A DNA stretch of 64,000 nucleotides, taken from positions 1,453,714 to 1,517,713 of the forward strand of contig NZ_KB849239.1 of the NCBI RefSeq assembly GCF_000368085.1. The letters run 5' to 3'. This document shows, one piece after another, positions 8,631 through 17,333 of this stretch; the first letter of the stretch is position 1, and each line of letters starts with the position of its first letter. The translations under genes were made by a program, and so were the position numbers. The notes under the pieces are model-generated. The model searched no databases. It was not told the origin of the DNA and saw nothing but the letters and a program-made list of their open reading frames with translations. The DNA is from Acinetobacter nosocomialis NIPH 2119. GTDB lineage: Bacteria > Pseudomonadota > Gammaproteobacteria > Pseudomonadales > Moraxellaceae.

Positions 8631-9380
8631 TTAGTTAGTTTGCGGCGTTTCAATCTTCTTATTTTTAAATAAATTTAATAAATTTTGCTCTGCAGACACT
8701 GTACTGTTTTCTTCAATAAATGTAGTTGCGTAGTGTTCTAAATGCTCTTCCATCAATTGAGTTGCGCGCTTTTCATCGCCTTGTTCAATGGCATCTAAAA
8801 TTGCACGGTGTTCATCTGCCGAACAATTATTATGTTTTGGAATCTCATACAATCCAATTAATAACGAAGTTCTCGCAATAAGCGTCTGCAAATAACTAGA
8901 CATGATCGAATTTTGATTAGCTTCAATTAGCTTTAAATGAAATTGACCTGATAGCTTAATCCACTCAGCCCAATTTCCAGCTAAACGCTCTTTAGACTCT
9001 TGATCGACCAAGCCTCGAAGCTCACTAAAATCTAGGCTGTGTGACTTTTGAGCTAGCTTTTTTACAGTAGCGATTTCAAGCATGCTGCGTGCTTCAAAGA
9101 CCTCTTTTGTTTCATGAGCACTATGTTTTGCGATGAGTGCCCCACGATTGGGCTGAATTTCAATAACCTTATCATGGGCAAGTTTGACAAAAACACGTCT
9201 TAACACGCCTCGTGTTACACCGAAAGCTTCACATAAAGGTGCTTCAACTAAACGTGCACCAGGGGCAAGTTGTCGATTTAAAATAGCATCTACAATAGCG
9301 TTATATATATGGTCATCAATTTCATCATTGCTCATTTCTACGGCTTTTTTTGGTGCACTCGATGACATTGATTTCTCCAT
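8631..9380 (-). CDS. GntR-family regulator, FCD (FadR-like) subfamily
   Basis: A 249-residue regulator. Residues about 20-90 form the GntR winged helix (NRQLAPGARLVEAPLCEAFG, then RGVLRRVFVKLAHD). The rest is an all-helical FCD ligand domain with metal-site residues in GQFHLKLIE and EHRAILDAIEQGD. The start may instead be the ATG at 9368, which has GGAG six bases upstream. It is divergent from an NCS1 permease and a racemase gene, and two near-identical palindromes lie between them. It probably represses that pathway, which would handle a hydantoin or allantoin-like compound. Confidence 0.9.
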   Translation of the reverse strand: MEKSMSSSAPKKAVEMSNDEIDDHIYNAIVDAILNRQLAPGARLVEAPLCEAFGVTRGVLRRVFVKLAHDKVIEIQPNRGALIAKHSAHETKEVFEARSMLEIATVKKLAQKSHSLDFSELRGLVDQESKERLAGNWAEWIKLSGQFHLKLIEANQNSIMSSYLQTLIARTSLLIGLYEIPKHNNCSADEHRAILDAIEQGDEKRATQLMEEHLEHYATTFIEENSTVSAEQNLLNLFKNKKIETPQTN

Positions 9381-9665
9381 TTTTATTAACGTCCCCCTTT
9401 TTTAGAACTTTATCTCTTTTGAAGAGTGTAAGTTTAACTTAAGCATTTGGGAATATTTCTCTAACTTTCACAACATATATACTGAGCTGAACAATTCAAT
9501 ATTAGATCTCTAAATATCTACTTATACACCTAAATTTACTTACTTTTTATAAAAAATTAAGCCCGTCTCAGTTTATAAATCTCTCTCTTCATATTCCAAA
9601 ATCGTATCAAGCGAAATCACTCATCAATACTACATCTCTAGTTTGGCATAACTTTTGCTCAATGA

Positions 9666-9700
9666 ATTATGCACAATCTAAATAACACATTGTGCACAAT
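9666..9700. promoter_or_regulatory. Tandem GntR-type operators
   Basis: A perfect 12-base palindrome ATTGTGCACAAT lies at 9689-9700, with a one-mismatch copy ATTATGCACAAT at 9666-9677. Their centres are 23 bp apart, about two helical turns. This form resembles FadR-type GntR operators. They sit in the 389-base gap between the GntR gene and the permease, about 70-100 bp before the permease start. The rest of that gap is AT-rich with no gene seen. Confidence 0.6.
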
Positions 9701-9769
9701 TTTAATTTCATTCTTTTAGTCAGTATTTCAAGCTGCTGAAGAACGTGCCCGCCCAACATAGGGAAGTGA

Positions 9770-11248
9770 GTGTTCAAGATGAATAATACCGAAGCAATAA
9801 TTAAACCTTCTTATGATGCAAAGCTAACAAATCAAGACTTAGCTCCTTTAAAAAAGCAAACTTGGGGTGCTTATAATATTTTTGCCTTCTGGATGTCTGA
9901 TGTTCATAGTGTCGGCGGTTATGTCATGGCTGGGAGCCTTTTTGCACTCGGGCTCAATAGCTGGCAGGTACTTTTATCTTTACTTATCGGCATTGCCATA
10001 GTTCAGTTTTTTACCAATCTGATTGCCAAGTCTAGCCAACAAACTGGTACGCCCTATCCTGTGATTTGTCGTGCCACTTTCGGTGTGCTTGGTGCAAATA
10101 TTCCTGCTGTTATCCGCGGTCTTATTGCTGTGGCTTGGTATGGCATTCAAACCTATCTGGCCTCAAGTGCTTTCTTATTGGTCATTTTAAAATTCTTTCC
10201 AGAATGGACAGCTTATGCTGATGTTTCAACTTACGGCTTTCTTGGGCTTTCCTATTTAGGATGGGTTGGCTTCATGCTGCTTTGGTTACTACAAGCGATT
10301 GTTTTCTGGTCTGGCATGGACAGCATTCGTAAATTTATTGACTGGGCAGGTCCGGCTGTCTACGTTGTAATGTTTGCCATGGCAGTCTGGCTAATCTGGA
10401 AAGCTGGCTGGCAAAATATTGATTTAAACTTGAGTGGTGTTCAATACGACGGGTTTGCGGTTGTACCAGTCATGATTGGTGCTATTGCGCTTGTTGTTTC
10501 ATATTTTTCAGGGCCTATGCTGAACTTTGGTGACTTTTCTCGTTATGGCAAAAGTTTTAATGCCATTAAAATGGGGAACTTTCTTGGACTACCGATTAAC
10601 TTCTTAGGCTTTTCGTTACTTACTGTGGTGTGTATTGCGGCAACGCTTCCAGTCTACGGCAAGCTCATTACTGACCCTGTCGAAATGGTTGGAAAACTGG
10701 ATAATACATTTGTAGTCATTTTAGGGAGTTTGACCTTAATGATTGCCACCATTGGGATTAATATTGTTGCGAACTTTGTCTCACCTGCCTTTGATTTTTC
10801 TAATGTTTCACCAAGCAAAATTAGCTGGCGTATGGGTGGAATGATTGCAGCAGTAGGTTCAATTTTCATTACCCCATGGAATTTGTTCAATAACCCTCAA
10901 GTGATCCATTATACCATTGATATTTTAGGTGCATTTATCGGTCCACTTTTTGGTGTATTGCTCTCCGATTTTTACCTCGTTAAAAAACAGAAAATCGTGG
11001 TAGATGATTTATATACTTTAGATACTCAAGGCTCGTATTGGTACAAAAATGGTTATAACCACTCTGCTTTTTATGCCTTAATTCCAGCTTCATTAATTCC
11101 TATTCTCTGCGTACTTTTACCACAACTGTCTGGGCTAGCTAATTTCACATGGTTTATTGGTATGGGATTTGGTTTTGTCATTTACCGATTTCTTAACCAA
11201 CCGCTTAGCCATGCTAAATCGGCAATGACTAAGGTAAAAGTACAATGA
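9770..11248 (+). CDS. NCS1-family nucleobase/hydantoin/allantoin permease
   Basis: A 492-residue, 12-segment cation symporter of the nucleobase:cation symporter-1 family. The N-terminal signature KQTWGAYNIFAFWMSDVHSV and the VAWYGIQTYLASS segment match the Mhp1/PucI branch that imports hydantoins or allantoin. The annotated start is GTG at 9770, directly behind GGGAAGTGA; the ATG at 9779 is an alternative. The stop overlaps the next gene by four bases (ATGA), so the permease and racemase form one operon under the divergent FCD-GntR regulator. The racemase supports a chiral hydantoin or allantoin substrate. Confidence 0.88.
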   Translation: MFKMNNTEAIIKPSYDAKLTNQDLAPLKKQTWGAYNIFAFWMSDVHSVGGYVMAGSLFALGLNSWQVLLSLLIGIAIVQFFTNLIAKSSQQTGTPYPVICRATFGVLGANIPAVIRGLIAVAWYGIQTYLASSAFLLVILKFFPEWTAYADVSTYGFLGLSYLGWVGFMLLWLLQAIVFWSGMDSIRKFIDWAGPAVYVVMFAMAVWLIWKAGWQNIDLNLSGVQYDGFAVVPVMIGAIALVVSYFSGPMLNFGDFSRYGKSFNAIKMGNFLGLPINFLGFSLLTVVCIAATLPVYGKLITDPVEMVGKLDNTFVVILGSLTLMIATIGINIVANFVSPAFDFSNVSPSKISWRMGGMIAAVGSIFITPWNLFNNPQVIHYTIDILGAFIGPLFGVLLSDFYLVKKQKIVVDDLYTLDTQGSYWYKNGYNHSAFYALIPASLIPILCVLLPQLSGLANFTWFIGMGFGFVIYRFLNQPLSHAKSAMTKVKVQ

Positions 11249-11979
11249 AAATTAAAATTATTAATCCCAATACCATCCAAAGCATGACTGACAAAATTGC
11301 TGCATCAGCAAAGATAGTCGCAAATTCTGATACTCAAATTATTGCTGTGAGTCCTCAAATGGGACCTGCAACGATTGAAAGTTATTATGATGAAGCTCTA
11401 AGTGCCGTAGGTGTGCTGGAGGAAATCCGCCAAGGTGAACTTCTAGGTGTAGATGCCTATATCATTGCCTGTTTTGGTGATCCTGCGCTTTACGCTGCCC
11501 GTGAAATGACGTCAGCACCTGTGATTGGGATTGCTGAAGCAGCTATGCGAACTGCAAGTTATGTCAGTACTGGTTTTAGTGTAGTCACAACCTTACAACG
11601 CACAGTGAATATGAGCTGGCATCTGGCACATCGTTATGGCGCTACGCCATTTTGCAAAAATGTTCGGGCATGTGATATCGCAGTTGAAGAGTTGGAGCTT
11701 CCTGACTCAGCCGCTTATCGAACAATAAGAGATGAGTGCAAAAAAGCGCTCGCAGAAGATAAAAGCGATGCGATTGTTTTGGGCTGTGCAGGTATGAGTG
11801 ATTTATGTCTAAAGCTACAAAACGAGTTAGATGTAATCGTTATTGACGGCGTTGCAGCAGCCGTTAAACAAGCTGAAATGTTAGTCCAATTAAATTTAAA
11901 AACCAGCAAAATTGGTGATTGGGCTTCACCTCCTGTAAAGAACTACACAGGCATATTGTCAGGATTTGGAATGCGCTAA
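11245..11979 (+). CDS. Aspartate/glutamate/hydantoin racemase family protein
   Basis: A 244-residue cofactor-independent racemase of the Asp/Glu/hydantoin family. The two catalytic cysteines of the two-base mechanism are in IIACFGDPAL (near residue 76) and VLGCAGMSDL (near residue 179). The sequence fits the hydantoin/allantoin racemase subgroup (HyuE/HpxA-like). It overlaps the upstream permease by ATGA. Together they suggest uptake and racemisation of a hydantoin-like compound; no hydantoinase or carbamoylase is in the window, so the later steps must be elsewhere. Confidence 0.88.
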   Translation: MKIKIINPNTIQSMTDKIAASAKIVANSDTQIIAVSPQMGPATIESYYDEALSAVGVLEEIRQGELLGVDAYIIACFGDPALYAAREMTSAPVIGIAEAAMRTASYVSTGFSVVTTLQRTVNMSWHLAHRYGATPFCKNVRACDIAVEELELPDSAAYRTIRDECKKALAEDKSDAIVLGCAGMSDLCLKLQNELDVIVIDGVAAAVKQAEMLVQLNLKTSKIGDWASPPVKNYTGILSGFGMR

Positions 11980-11988
11980 AGAGTTATT

Positions 11989-12028
11989 GTTTCAATTCCA
12001 ACTCAAAACGCTGCGTTGGAATTGAAAC
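11989..12028. terminator. Long perfect hairpin between convergent genes
   Basis: Fourteen-base perfect arms, GTTTCAATTCCAAC and GTTGGAATTGAAAC, flank a 12-base loop. It lies between the racemase and tauD stops. A U-tract is lacking on either side, so it may act as an RNA-stabilising hairpin or weak bidirectional terminator. Confidence 0.55.
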
Positions 12029-12045
12029 GGCTAAAAACCAAAGAA

Positions 12046-12927
12046 TTAAACTTCAGCTAACTCTGGCTGTTGTTCTTCTTTATAAAATGGTACATCGCCA
12101 TTAATCGTTGCGCGGTGCATGATGCGATGAGCATCGCCATAATCAAATAATGCTTTATGTTGTGTGCAACGGTTATCCCAAATCGCGACGTCACCGTCTT
12201 GCCATTTCCAGCGTAAATGAAATTGCTCTTGGGTCGCATGTTCAAACAAGAAATTAAGTAATTGCTCACTTTCTTGTTCAGGTAACCCATTAATGCGAGT
12301 GGTAAAGCCTTCACTTACGAACAACAAAGGCTCACCAGTAACCGGATGAGTACGCACCACTGGGTGAACCACTGGCGGGTTACGCTTAAAGGTTTGTAAA
12401 AGCTTTTCACGCTCTTCTTCATTATGGGCAAAACGCTCAAGTGGAAAAGACTTACGAATATCGTGTGTTGCAGTTAAGCCACGTAGTTTTTGCTGTAACT
12501 CAAGCGGCAGCCCTTTAAAAGCTGCTGTGTTGCTCGACCATAATGTATCGCCGCCTACAGGTGGAATTTTAATGGCTTGCAACACACAACCTAAAGGTGG
12601 AGTTTTACTAAAAGTCACGTCTGTGTGCCAAAGTTCATTGTCACGCAAATCTTGTTTCCAACTGTCGAGCACCATCACCTCAGGTACATCTTCAATTGAA
12701 GGATAAATCGGGTGCACATGTAAGGTGCCAAAACTACGTGCCAAGTCTGCTTGTGCTTGTGGTGCTAATTGTTGCTTTCGAAAAAAAATGACCTGATGAT
12801 CAAGCAAAGCCTGCTGGATTTGTTGCGTTGTCTGTTCATTTAACGCATTCAAATCAATATCGTGAATAATTGCGCCAATGGTAGGCTTGATCACTTCTAC
12901 ATTTAAGTTTGCTACTACTGTATTCAT
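12046..12927 (-). CDS. tauD: Taurine/alkylsulfonate 2-oxoglutarate dioxygenase (TauD family)
   Basis: A 293-residue non-haem Fe(II) dioxygenase that would hydroxylate a sulfonate next to sulfur, releasing sulfite and an aldehyde. The facial triad is visible as His101 and Asp103 in ELWHTDV and a distal His in RCTQHKAL; the 2-oxoglutarate-binding arginine is in HRIMHRATI. The start at 12927 follows AAAGAAG and is chosen over an upstream frame extension that runs into tauC. It is the last gene of a tauABCD operon, eight bases after tauC. TauD-like enzymes vary in substrate, so taurine is probable, not proven. Confidence 0.9.
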   Translation of the reverse strand: MNTVVANLNVEVIKPTIGAIIHDIDLNALNEQTTQQIQQALLDHQVIFFRKQQLAPQAQADLARSFGTLHVHPIYPSIEDVPEVMVLDSWKQDLRDNELWHTDVTFSKTPPLGCVLQAIKIPPVGGDTLWSSNTAAFKGLPLELQQKLRGLTATHDIRKSFPLERFAHNEEEREKLLQTFKRNPPVVHPVVRTHPVTGEPLLFVSEGFTTRINGLPEQESEQLLNFLFEHATQEQFHLRWKWQDGDVAIWDNRCTQHKALFDYGDAHRIMHRATINGDVPFYKEEQQPELAEV

Positions 12928-12935
12928 CTTCTTTA

Positions 12936-13805
12936 CTACAACTGCTGACCATACCAAGGAGAAAACTGTTTTTGTAACCAACGTAAAAACAGCTCAAAAC
13001 TAACCGCGACAATCGCAATCACAATAATGCCCAGAATCACCGTATCGGTAATTAAGAACTGCGCTGCCGATTGCACCATAAAACCAATACCGCGGTCCGC
13101 TGCAACCAACTCTGCTGCAACTAATGTTGACCAACCCACCCCAAGACCAATACGAATACCGGTAATAATATGAGGTAAAGCCGTTGGTAAAATGACATGC
13201 CAAAAGACTTGTGACTGACTTGCCCCTAACGACAATGCCGCACGTTCACGATTCAGCTGATGGCTTAATACACCGTGCGCACTACTAATAATCACAGGCG
13301 CCAAAATCGAGAAGAAAATCAAAAGTACTTTTGTGGTTTCGCCAATACCAAACCAAATAACAAGTAATGGCAAATAAGCTAACGGTGGAATTGGACGTAA
13401 TAATTCAACCAAAGGATCTAGAACAGCGCGAACCCATTTGTTCAGCCCCATCCATAAACCCAGCGGAACACCAATCACTACGGCTGCAATCAAAGCCAAA
13501 AACACACGAGAGATACTGGCTGCCAAGTGTTGCCACAAAGTTGCCTTCATAAAGCCTTCTTGACTGACCGATATAAATTTTTGCCATACTGCCTGTGGAC
13601 TCGGTAAAAATAGTTCAGGTACGACGTGCAAAGCAGTAATGAGGAACCAGAGCGCAACCACACTTCCTACACTGATTATGCTAACTGCCAAAGTGTGGTG
13701 CTTTTCAAAAAATGACGATAGAAATGAAGCATTTTCTGTTTGCACATTTAACTCAGGTTTAAGCTCTGCTTTGTCATATTCATAGACGTTATCTTTAGTG
13801 TTCAT
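12936..13805 (-). CDS. tauC: Sulfonate/taurine ABC transporter permease
   Basis: A 289-residue inner-membrane permease of the TauC/SsuC type with about six transmembrane segments. The cytoplasmic EAA loop is visible in ALSLGASQSQVFWHVILPTA, which docks to the ATPase. A polar N-terminal tail of about 30 residues precedes the first segment. The ATG overlaps the tauB stop by four bases, so the two are translationally coupled. The complete set tauA-B-C with TauD supports taurine or a related sulfonate as the substrate. Confidence 0.9.
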   Translation of the reverse strand: MNTKDNVYEYDKAELKPELNVQTENASFLSSFFEKHHTLAVSIISVGSVVALWFLITALHVVPELFLPSPQAVWQKFISVSQEGFMKATLWQHLAASISRVFLALIAAVVIGVPLGLWMGLNKWVRAVLDPLVELLRPIPPLAYLPLLVIWFGIGETTKVLLIFFSILAPVIISSAHGVLSHQLNRERAALSLGASQSQVFWHVILPTALPHIITGIRIGLGVGWSTLVAAELVAADRGIGFMVQSAAQFLITDTVILGIIVIAIVAVSFELFLRWLQKQFSPWYGQQL

Positions 13806-14596
13806 GTAGGTAACGCCTCCTTACCGCTTTGTTTTTGTGCCCTTAAACTTTCAAATAGCTGTTCTCTGAGCTGAATAAATTGAGAATCCGATTTAATTGA
13901 GCGAATAGACTCGCCCTGACGATATCTTTGGGCAAAATCGAGGTGTAGAGTTTCTACAATTTTGCCTGGATGCGCTGTCATTAGTACCAGCTGATTGCTG
14001 AGTAATAATGCTTCTTCAATGTCATGAGTAATCAAAAAGAAGCTTTTATTTTGTTGAATCCATAAATCGAGCACTAACTGCTGCATGTTTTCACGCGTAA
14101 AAGCATCTAATGCCGCAAAAGGTTCATCTAATAAAATAAACGGCGCGTGACTGATCAAAGCTCTGGCAATACCAACACGTTGTTTCATACCACCGGAAAG
14201 CTCCCAGATATTGGCTTTTTCAACGTGACTTAAACCCACAATTTTTAAAATTGCCCTCACTTGTTTCTCAATCTCTGCACGCTTTAAACCTTTTAACTGC
14301 AAAGCGAAGCCAACATTATCTGCAACATTCAACCAAGGAAGTAAGGCGTGATCTTGAAATACAACAGCACGAGTTACATCTGGTCCAGTTACGACTTCAT
14401 GATTTACAAGCACATCACCAGAACTTGGCTTTTGAAATCCTGCCAAGATATTAAGCAAAGTTGTTTTGCCACAACCTGACTCACCTAAAATTACGGTTAA
14501 AGAGCCTTCTTCAATGGTTAGGTTAATGTCTTGTAAAACTGGCTTTTGCTGTTTAGGAAAAGTCAGATGAATATGTTTGGCTTCTAATACACTCAT
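13802..14596 (-). CDS. tauB: Sulfonate/taurine ABC transporter ATP-binding protein
   Basis: A 264-residue ABC ATPase of the nitrate/sulfonate/taurine class. The Walker A motif is GESGCGKTT, the signature is LSGGMKQRVGIARAL, Walker B is FILLDEPFAALD, and the switch histidine is in LITHDIEEA. It powers import with TauC and TauA. The start lies nine bases after the tauA stop and the stop overlaps tauC, giving one polycistronic unit. Confidence 0.92.
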   Translation of the reverse strand: MSVLEAKHIHLTFPKQQKPVLQDINLTIEEGSLTVILGESGCGKTTLLNILAGFQKPSSGDVLVNHEVVTGPDVTRAVVFQDHALLPWLNVADNVGFALQLKGLKRAEIEKQVRAILKIVGLSHVEKANIWELSGGMKQRVGIARALISHAPFILLDEPFAALDAFTRENMQQLVLDLWIQQNKSFFLITHDIEEALLLSNQLVLMTAHPGKIVETLHLDFAQRYRQGESIRSIKSDSQFIQLREQLFESLRAQKQSGKEALPT

Positions 14597-14605
14597 GACA
14601 ACTCC

Positions 14606-15628
14606 TTAAGGCTGCAAAAATGAAGAATTCACATTGCCTTTATAATCGGCTTTCAGTTGATCGACCTTGCCCTGACCTTTTAAGAATTTCGCTGTATCAA
14701 AAATATTTTGTGCGAATTCGCCATCTAACGTTTGTTTTTGCTGTGCACGGTCAAGGTAAATATTTCCACTTAATAAAAGCGGGATATCTTTTGCATCTGA
14801 ACCTGTTAACTGTGCAATTTTTAGCACGTTATCGGCATCTTTAACGTAAGAAGCTGGGTCTTGGTTATATTTTTCGAGTTGCTCAAGTGTGGTTTTAACA
14901 AAAGCTTTTAAGAAGTCAGGATTTTTCTCTGCAAAATCTTTACGTACCACCCATAAGTCATAAGTTGGAGCACCCCATTCACCCACTTGTTTTGAGTCGG
15001 TTAAAACCGTACCAGATGCTTTGGCTTTACTTAAAGCAGGTTCCCACACATAGGCAGCATCAATATCTCCACGTTCCCATGCAGCTGAAATTTCAGGTGG
15101 ACGCAAGTTAATAATTTTTACTTTGTCTTCTGGAATATTCCAATGTTTAAGTGCAGACAAAAGGCTGTAATGGGTTGTTGAAACAAAAGGTACAGCAATG
15201 GTTTTGCCAATTAAATCTTGAGGAGTTTTAATGCCTGATTTATTACTTACCACGAGTGCTTCAGACGCACCAAGTTTTGAAGTAATTAAGAATACCTCAA
15301 TCGGTAAATTGCGGCTTGCTGCAGCAGCAAGTGGGCTTGAGCCAATATTGCCAAGTACGACATCACCTGAAGCCAGAGCGTTAACAACGTCTGAGCCTGC
15401 ATCAAATTTTTTCCATTTAATATTACGTTGACTATTTTTTTCATAGTCTCCGTTAGCCTGTGCAACTTTGCTTGGGTCAACCCCAGTTTGATAAGCAATC
15501 ACAACAGGTTTGTTGTCACGAACTGAAGCACTTGTATTATTGTCTTTCTTATTTTGCCATACGATAAATGCAACAATTGCGACGATAACAATTGCCGTGA
15601 CAATCAGCGGTTTGGTCTTCGTGCTCAT
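14606..15628 (-). CDS. tauA: Sulfonate/taurine ABC transporter substrate-binding protein
   Basis: A 340-residue periplasmic binding protein. Residues about 5-25 form an uncleaved-looking hydrophobic anchor (PLIVTAIVIVAIVAFIVW), with no lipobox, so it may be membrane-tethered rather than free. The TauA/SsuA fold is recognisable in VVIAYQTGVDPSKVAQANG, LGNIGSSPLAAA, KTIAVPFVSTTHYSLL and DAAYVWEPAL. A TTG at 15646 extends the frame; the ATG at 15628 is preferred. It is the first gene of tauABCD, and its promoter should be in the 460-base gap before the divergent porin. Confidence 0.88.
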   Translation of the reverse strand: MSTKTKPLIVTAIVIVAIVAFIVWQNKKDNNTSASVRDNKPVVIAYQTGVDPSKVAQANGDYEKNSQRNIKWKKFDAGSDVVNALASGDVVLGNIGSSPLAAAASRNLPIEVFLITSKLGASEALVVSNKSGIKTPQDLIGKTIAVPFVSTTHYSLLSALKHWNIPEDKVKIINLRPPEISAAWERGDIDAAYVWEPALSKAKASGTVLTDSKQVGEWGAPTYDLWVVRKDFAEKNPDFLKAFVKTTLEQLEKYNQDPASYVKDADNVLKIAQLTGSDAKDIPLLLSGNIYLDRAQQKQTLDGEFAQNIFDTAKFLKGQGKVDQLKADYKGNVNSSFLQP

Positions 15629-16088
15629 AATTTCATGATCTTTCAATAATATAAGCCTATGGTATGCAGCTGGCTTTATAATGAAAAATAAAAAAATATG
15701 AGTTGCTTATCTAGTTTTTATAAATAACTTTTCTTCATAAGTTTTTATCTTTTGGTAAAAAGCAAATTTTAAGTAATCTTATAGAATAGATACAAAATTA
15801 AAATACTTATATATCAATAAGTAAAAACGTTATTCCCAAATCATATGATTGGAAAAGCCTGACATATACCCTCTAGTATTTTATCCTACTCGCCTTTAAT
15901 CAATTTTTCTTTTGGCCTATCGCATTAGACGTTTTGCATCTAATCAATTTTCGCCATTTTTTATAAAGATCAGATTTTATTATCTTTTTATCTTAAAACT
16001 TCTGCAAATATTGAGATTTGGACAAATCTTTTTCTGGTTTATACATGACGCAAATTTAATTTTTATTTTTAAGAGGAGAAAAATTCTT
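15629..16088. promoter_or_regulatory. Divergent tauA/porin control region
   Basis: No gene is seen in this AT-rich gap of about 460 bases. It must hold the promoters of tauABCD and the porin. A perfect 12-base palindrome AATCATATGATT lies at 15839-15850, preceded by TTATTCCC. It is a candidate site for a sulfur-starvation regulator, but I cannot assign it. Confidence 0.35.
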
Positions 16089-17273
16089 TTGTTTAAACAT
16101 TCTCAAATTTTGAAAAAAACATTAATTACAACGTTTTTAATTACACTCAGCCTCTCAAGTCATGCAGCGCTTACCTTTGGTAATGCTGAAGAAGGCCAAC
16201 TTAAAGTGAGTGGTACTGTTCGGGCTAAATATGTTTATGATTTTGACTCTGAACCTTCTACCAGTAAATTTTCTTTTAATGACGCGGTCTTATGGCTGGA
16301 CTACAACTCCCCGAAATGGATTGGCCGTTTAGATTATCGGGTTTATGAATATTATGGACGTTTAGGCGATGCAAATTGGCTCACTGATGCATGGTTGGGT
16401 TATAAAATTAATGACAACAGTAAAATTATTGCTGGCTTAAACCCTGTTCCTTTTGGCTTGGGCCGCTTTTGGGGAAATACTTATTATTTAGGTATTGCCA
16501 ATAGTGCTGGCTGGGAAGATGTACATAACCTTGGGGTGAAATATGATTTCAATGATGGAATCAATGAAGCTCAACTCGCCTTTTATCCTACCGATGGTGG
16601 CACTTATAGAGGTAAAAGCAAAGACTCGAGTCGATTTAGTATCAATCCTGTCAATGCAGATGACTCTGTACCAGAAGGCACTAATACCAAAGAAAAGAAC
16701 TCGATTGTTGTTCGCGGTGCGCATACCTTTAAAAATATCTTAGGCCAAGAAAATTTCTCTACTCAACTTGGCGCCTCCGCATGGTATTCCACCATTGAAA
16801 ATAAACGTTCAGGGCAAGATGGCGATCGCCAAGTTTATTCGGTTTTTAGCAATACCAATTACAACCAATGGAATTTACAGCTTTTGGCTGGTTATCAAAA
16901 CATTGATAATGCCGACAATCAATATAAAGATCATCTGACCTTGGGTGGTTTCGATTATTCATTTAACTCGGCAACCAAAGGTCAGATTTATTCAGCCGAA
17001 CTGAGCTATTTATTTCCTCGGCAGTTTGGCCCAATTACCTCTGTTCGCCCGTATTTAAACTACAGCTCTTATCGAAAAGAGCAAGATGGCTTTAAAGACT
17101 CTACCCGTTTTATTCCCGGCATTGCATTTAACTATCAAAAATTGACAGTACAAGCCGAGTTGCTGATGGGTAAACATGATCCATATTTAGGAGACAGTGA
17201 AGGTCTTGCGGCTGGCGGAAGCAATGATAAATGGAACAAAAAAGCATTTGTGATTTTTGCTTACTACTTCTAA
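16089..17273 (+). CDS. Outer-membrane beta-barrel porin
   Basis: A 394-residue exported barrel protein. The start is taken as TTG at 16089, ten bases after GGAG. This gives a normal signal peptide (KKTLITTFLITLSLSSHA, cleavage near residue 26), whereas the longer frame from 15912 adds hydrophobic nonsense. The mature protein alternates aromatic and polar residues in beta-strands (KYVYDFD, LDYRVYEYYG, AWLGYKI) and ends KKAFVIFAYYF, a C-terminal aromatic barrel-insertion signal. It is divergent from tauABCD and beside an MFS transporter and flavin oxidoreductases, so uptake of organosulfur compounds is plausible. The exact porin family is not certain. Confidence 0.8.
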   Translation: MFKHSQILKKTLITTFLITLSLSSHAALTFGNAEEGQLKVSGTVRAKYVYDFDSEPSTSKFSFNDAVLWLDYNSPKWIGRLDYRVYEYYGRLGDANWLTDAWLGYKINDNSKIIAGLNPVPFGLGRFWGNTYYLGIANSAGWEDVHNLGVKYDFNDGINEAQLAFYPTDGGTYRGKSKDSSRFSINPVNADDSVPEGTNTKEKNSIVVRGAHTFKNILGQENFSTQLGASAWYSTIENKRSGQDGDRQVYSVFSNTNYNQWNLQLLAGYQNIDNADNQYKDHLTLGGFDYSFNSATKGQIYSAELSYLFPRQFGPITSVRPYLNYSSYRKEQDGFKDSTRFIPGIAFNYQKLTVQAELLMGKHDPYLGDSEGLAAGGSNDKWNKKAFVIFAYYF

Positions 17274-17280
17274 CGCTTAA

Positions 17281-17314
17281 AATAAAGGCCAACAGATGTT
17301 GGCCTTTATTTTCT
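17281..17314. terminator. Bidirectional intrinsic terminator
   Basis: A perfect 14-base stem AATAAAGGCCAACA / TGTTGGCCTTTATT with a two-base loop is followed by T-rich sequence. It separates the convergent porin and MFS genes. Confidence 0.88.
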
Positions 17315-17333
17315 TTAGATATCTACTTTCACT

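Noticed and set aside
16089..17273. Longer porin reading frame beginning at 15912
   Set aside because: The added 59 residues are hydrophobic, AT-driven and precede a proper signal peptide. The TTG at 16089 has the ribosome-binding site.
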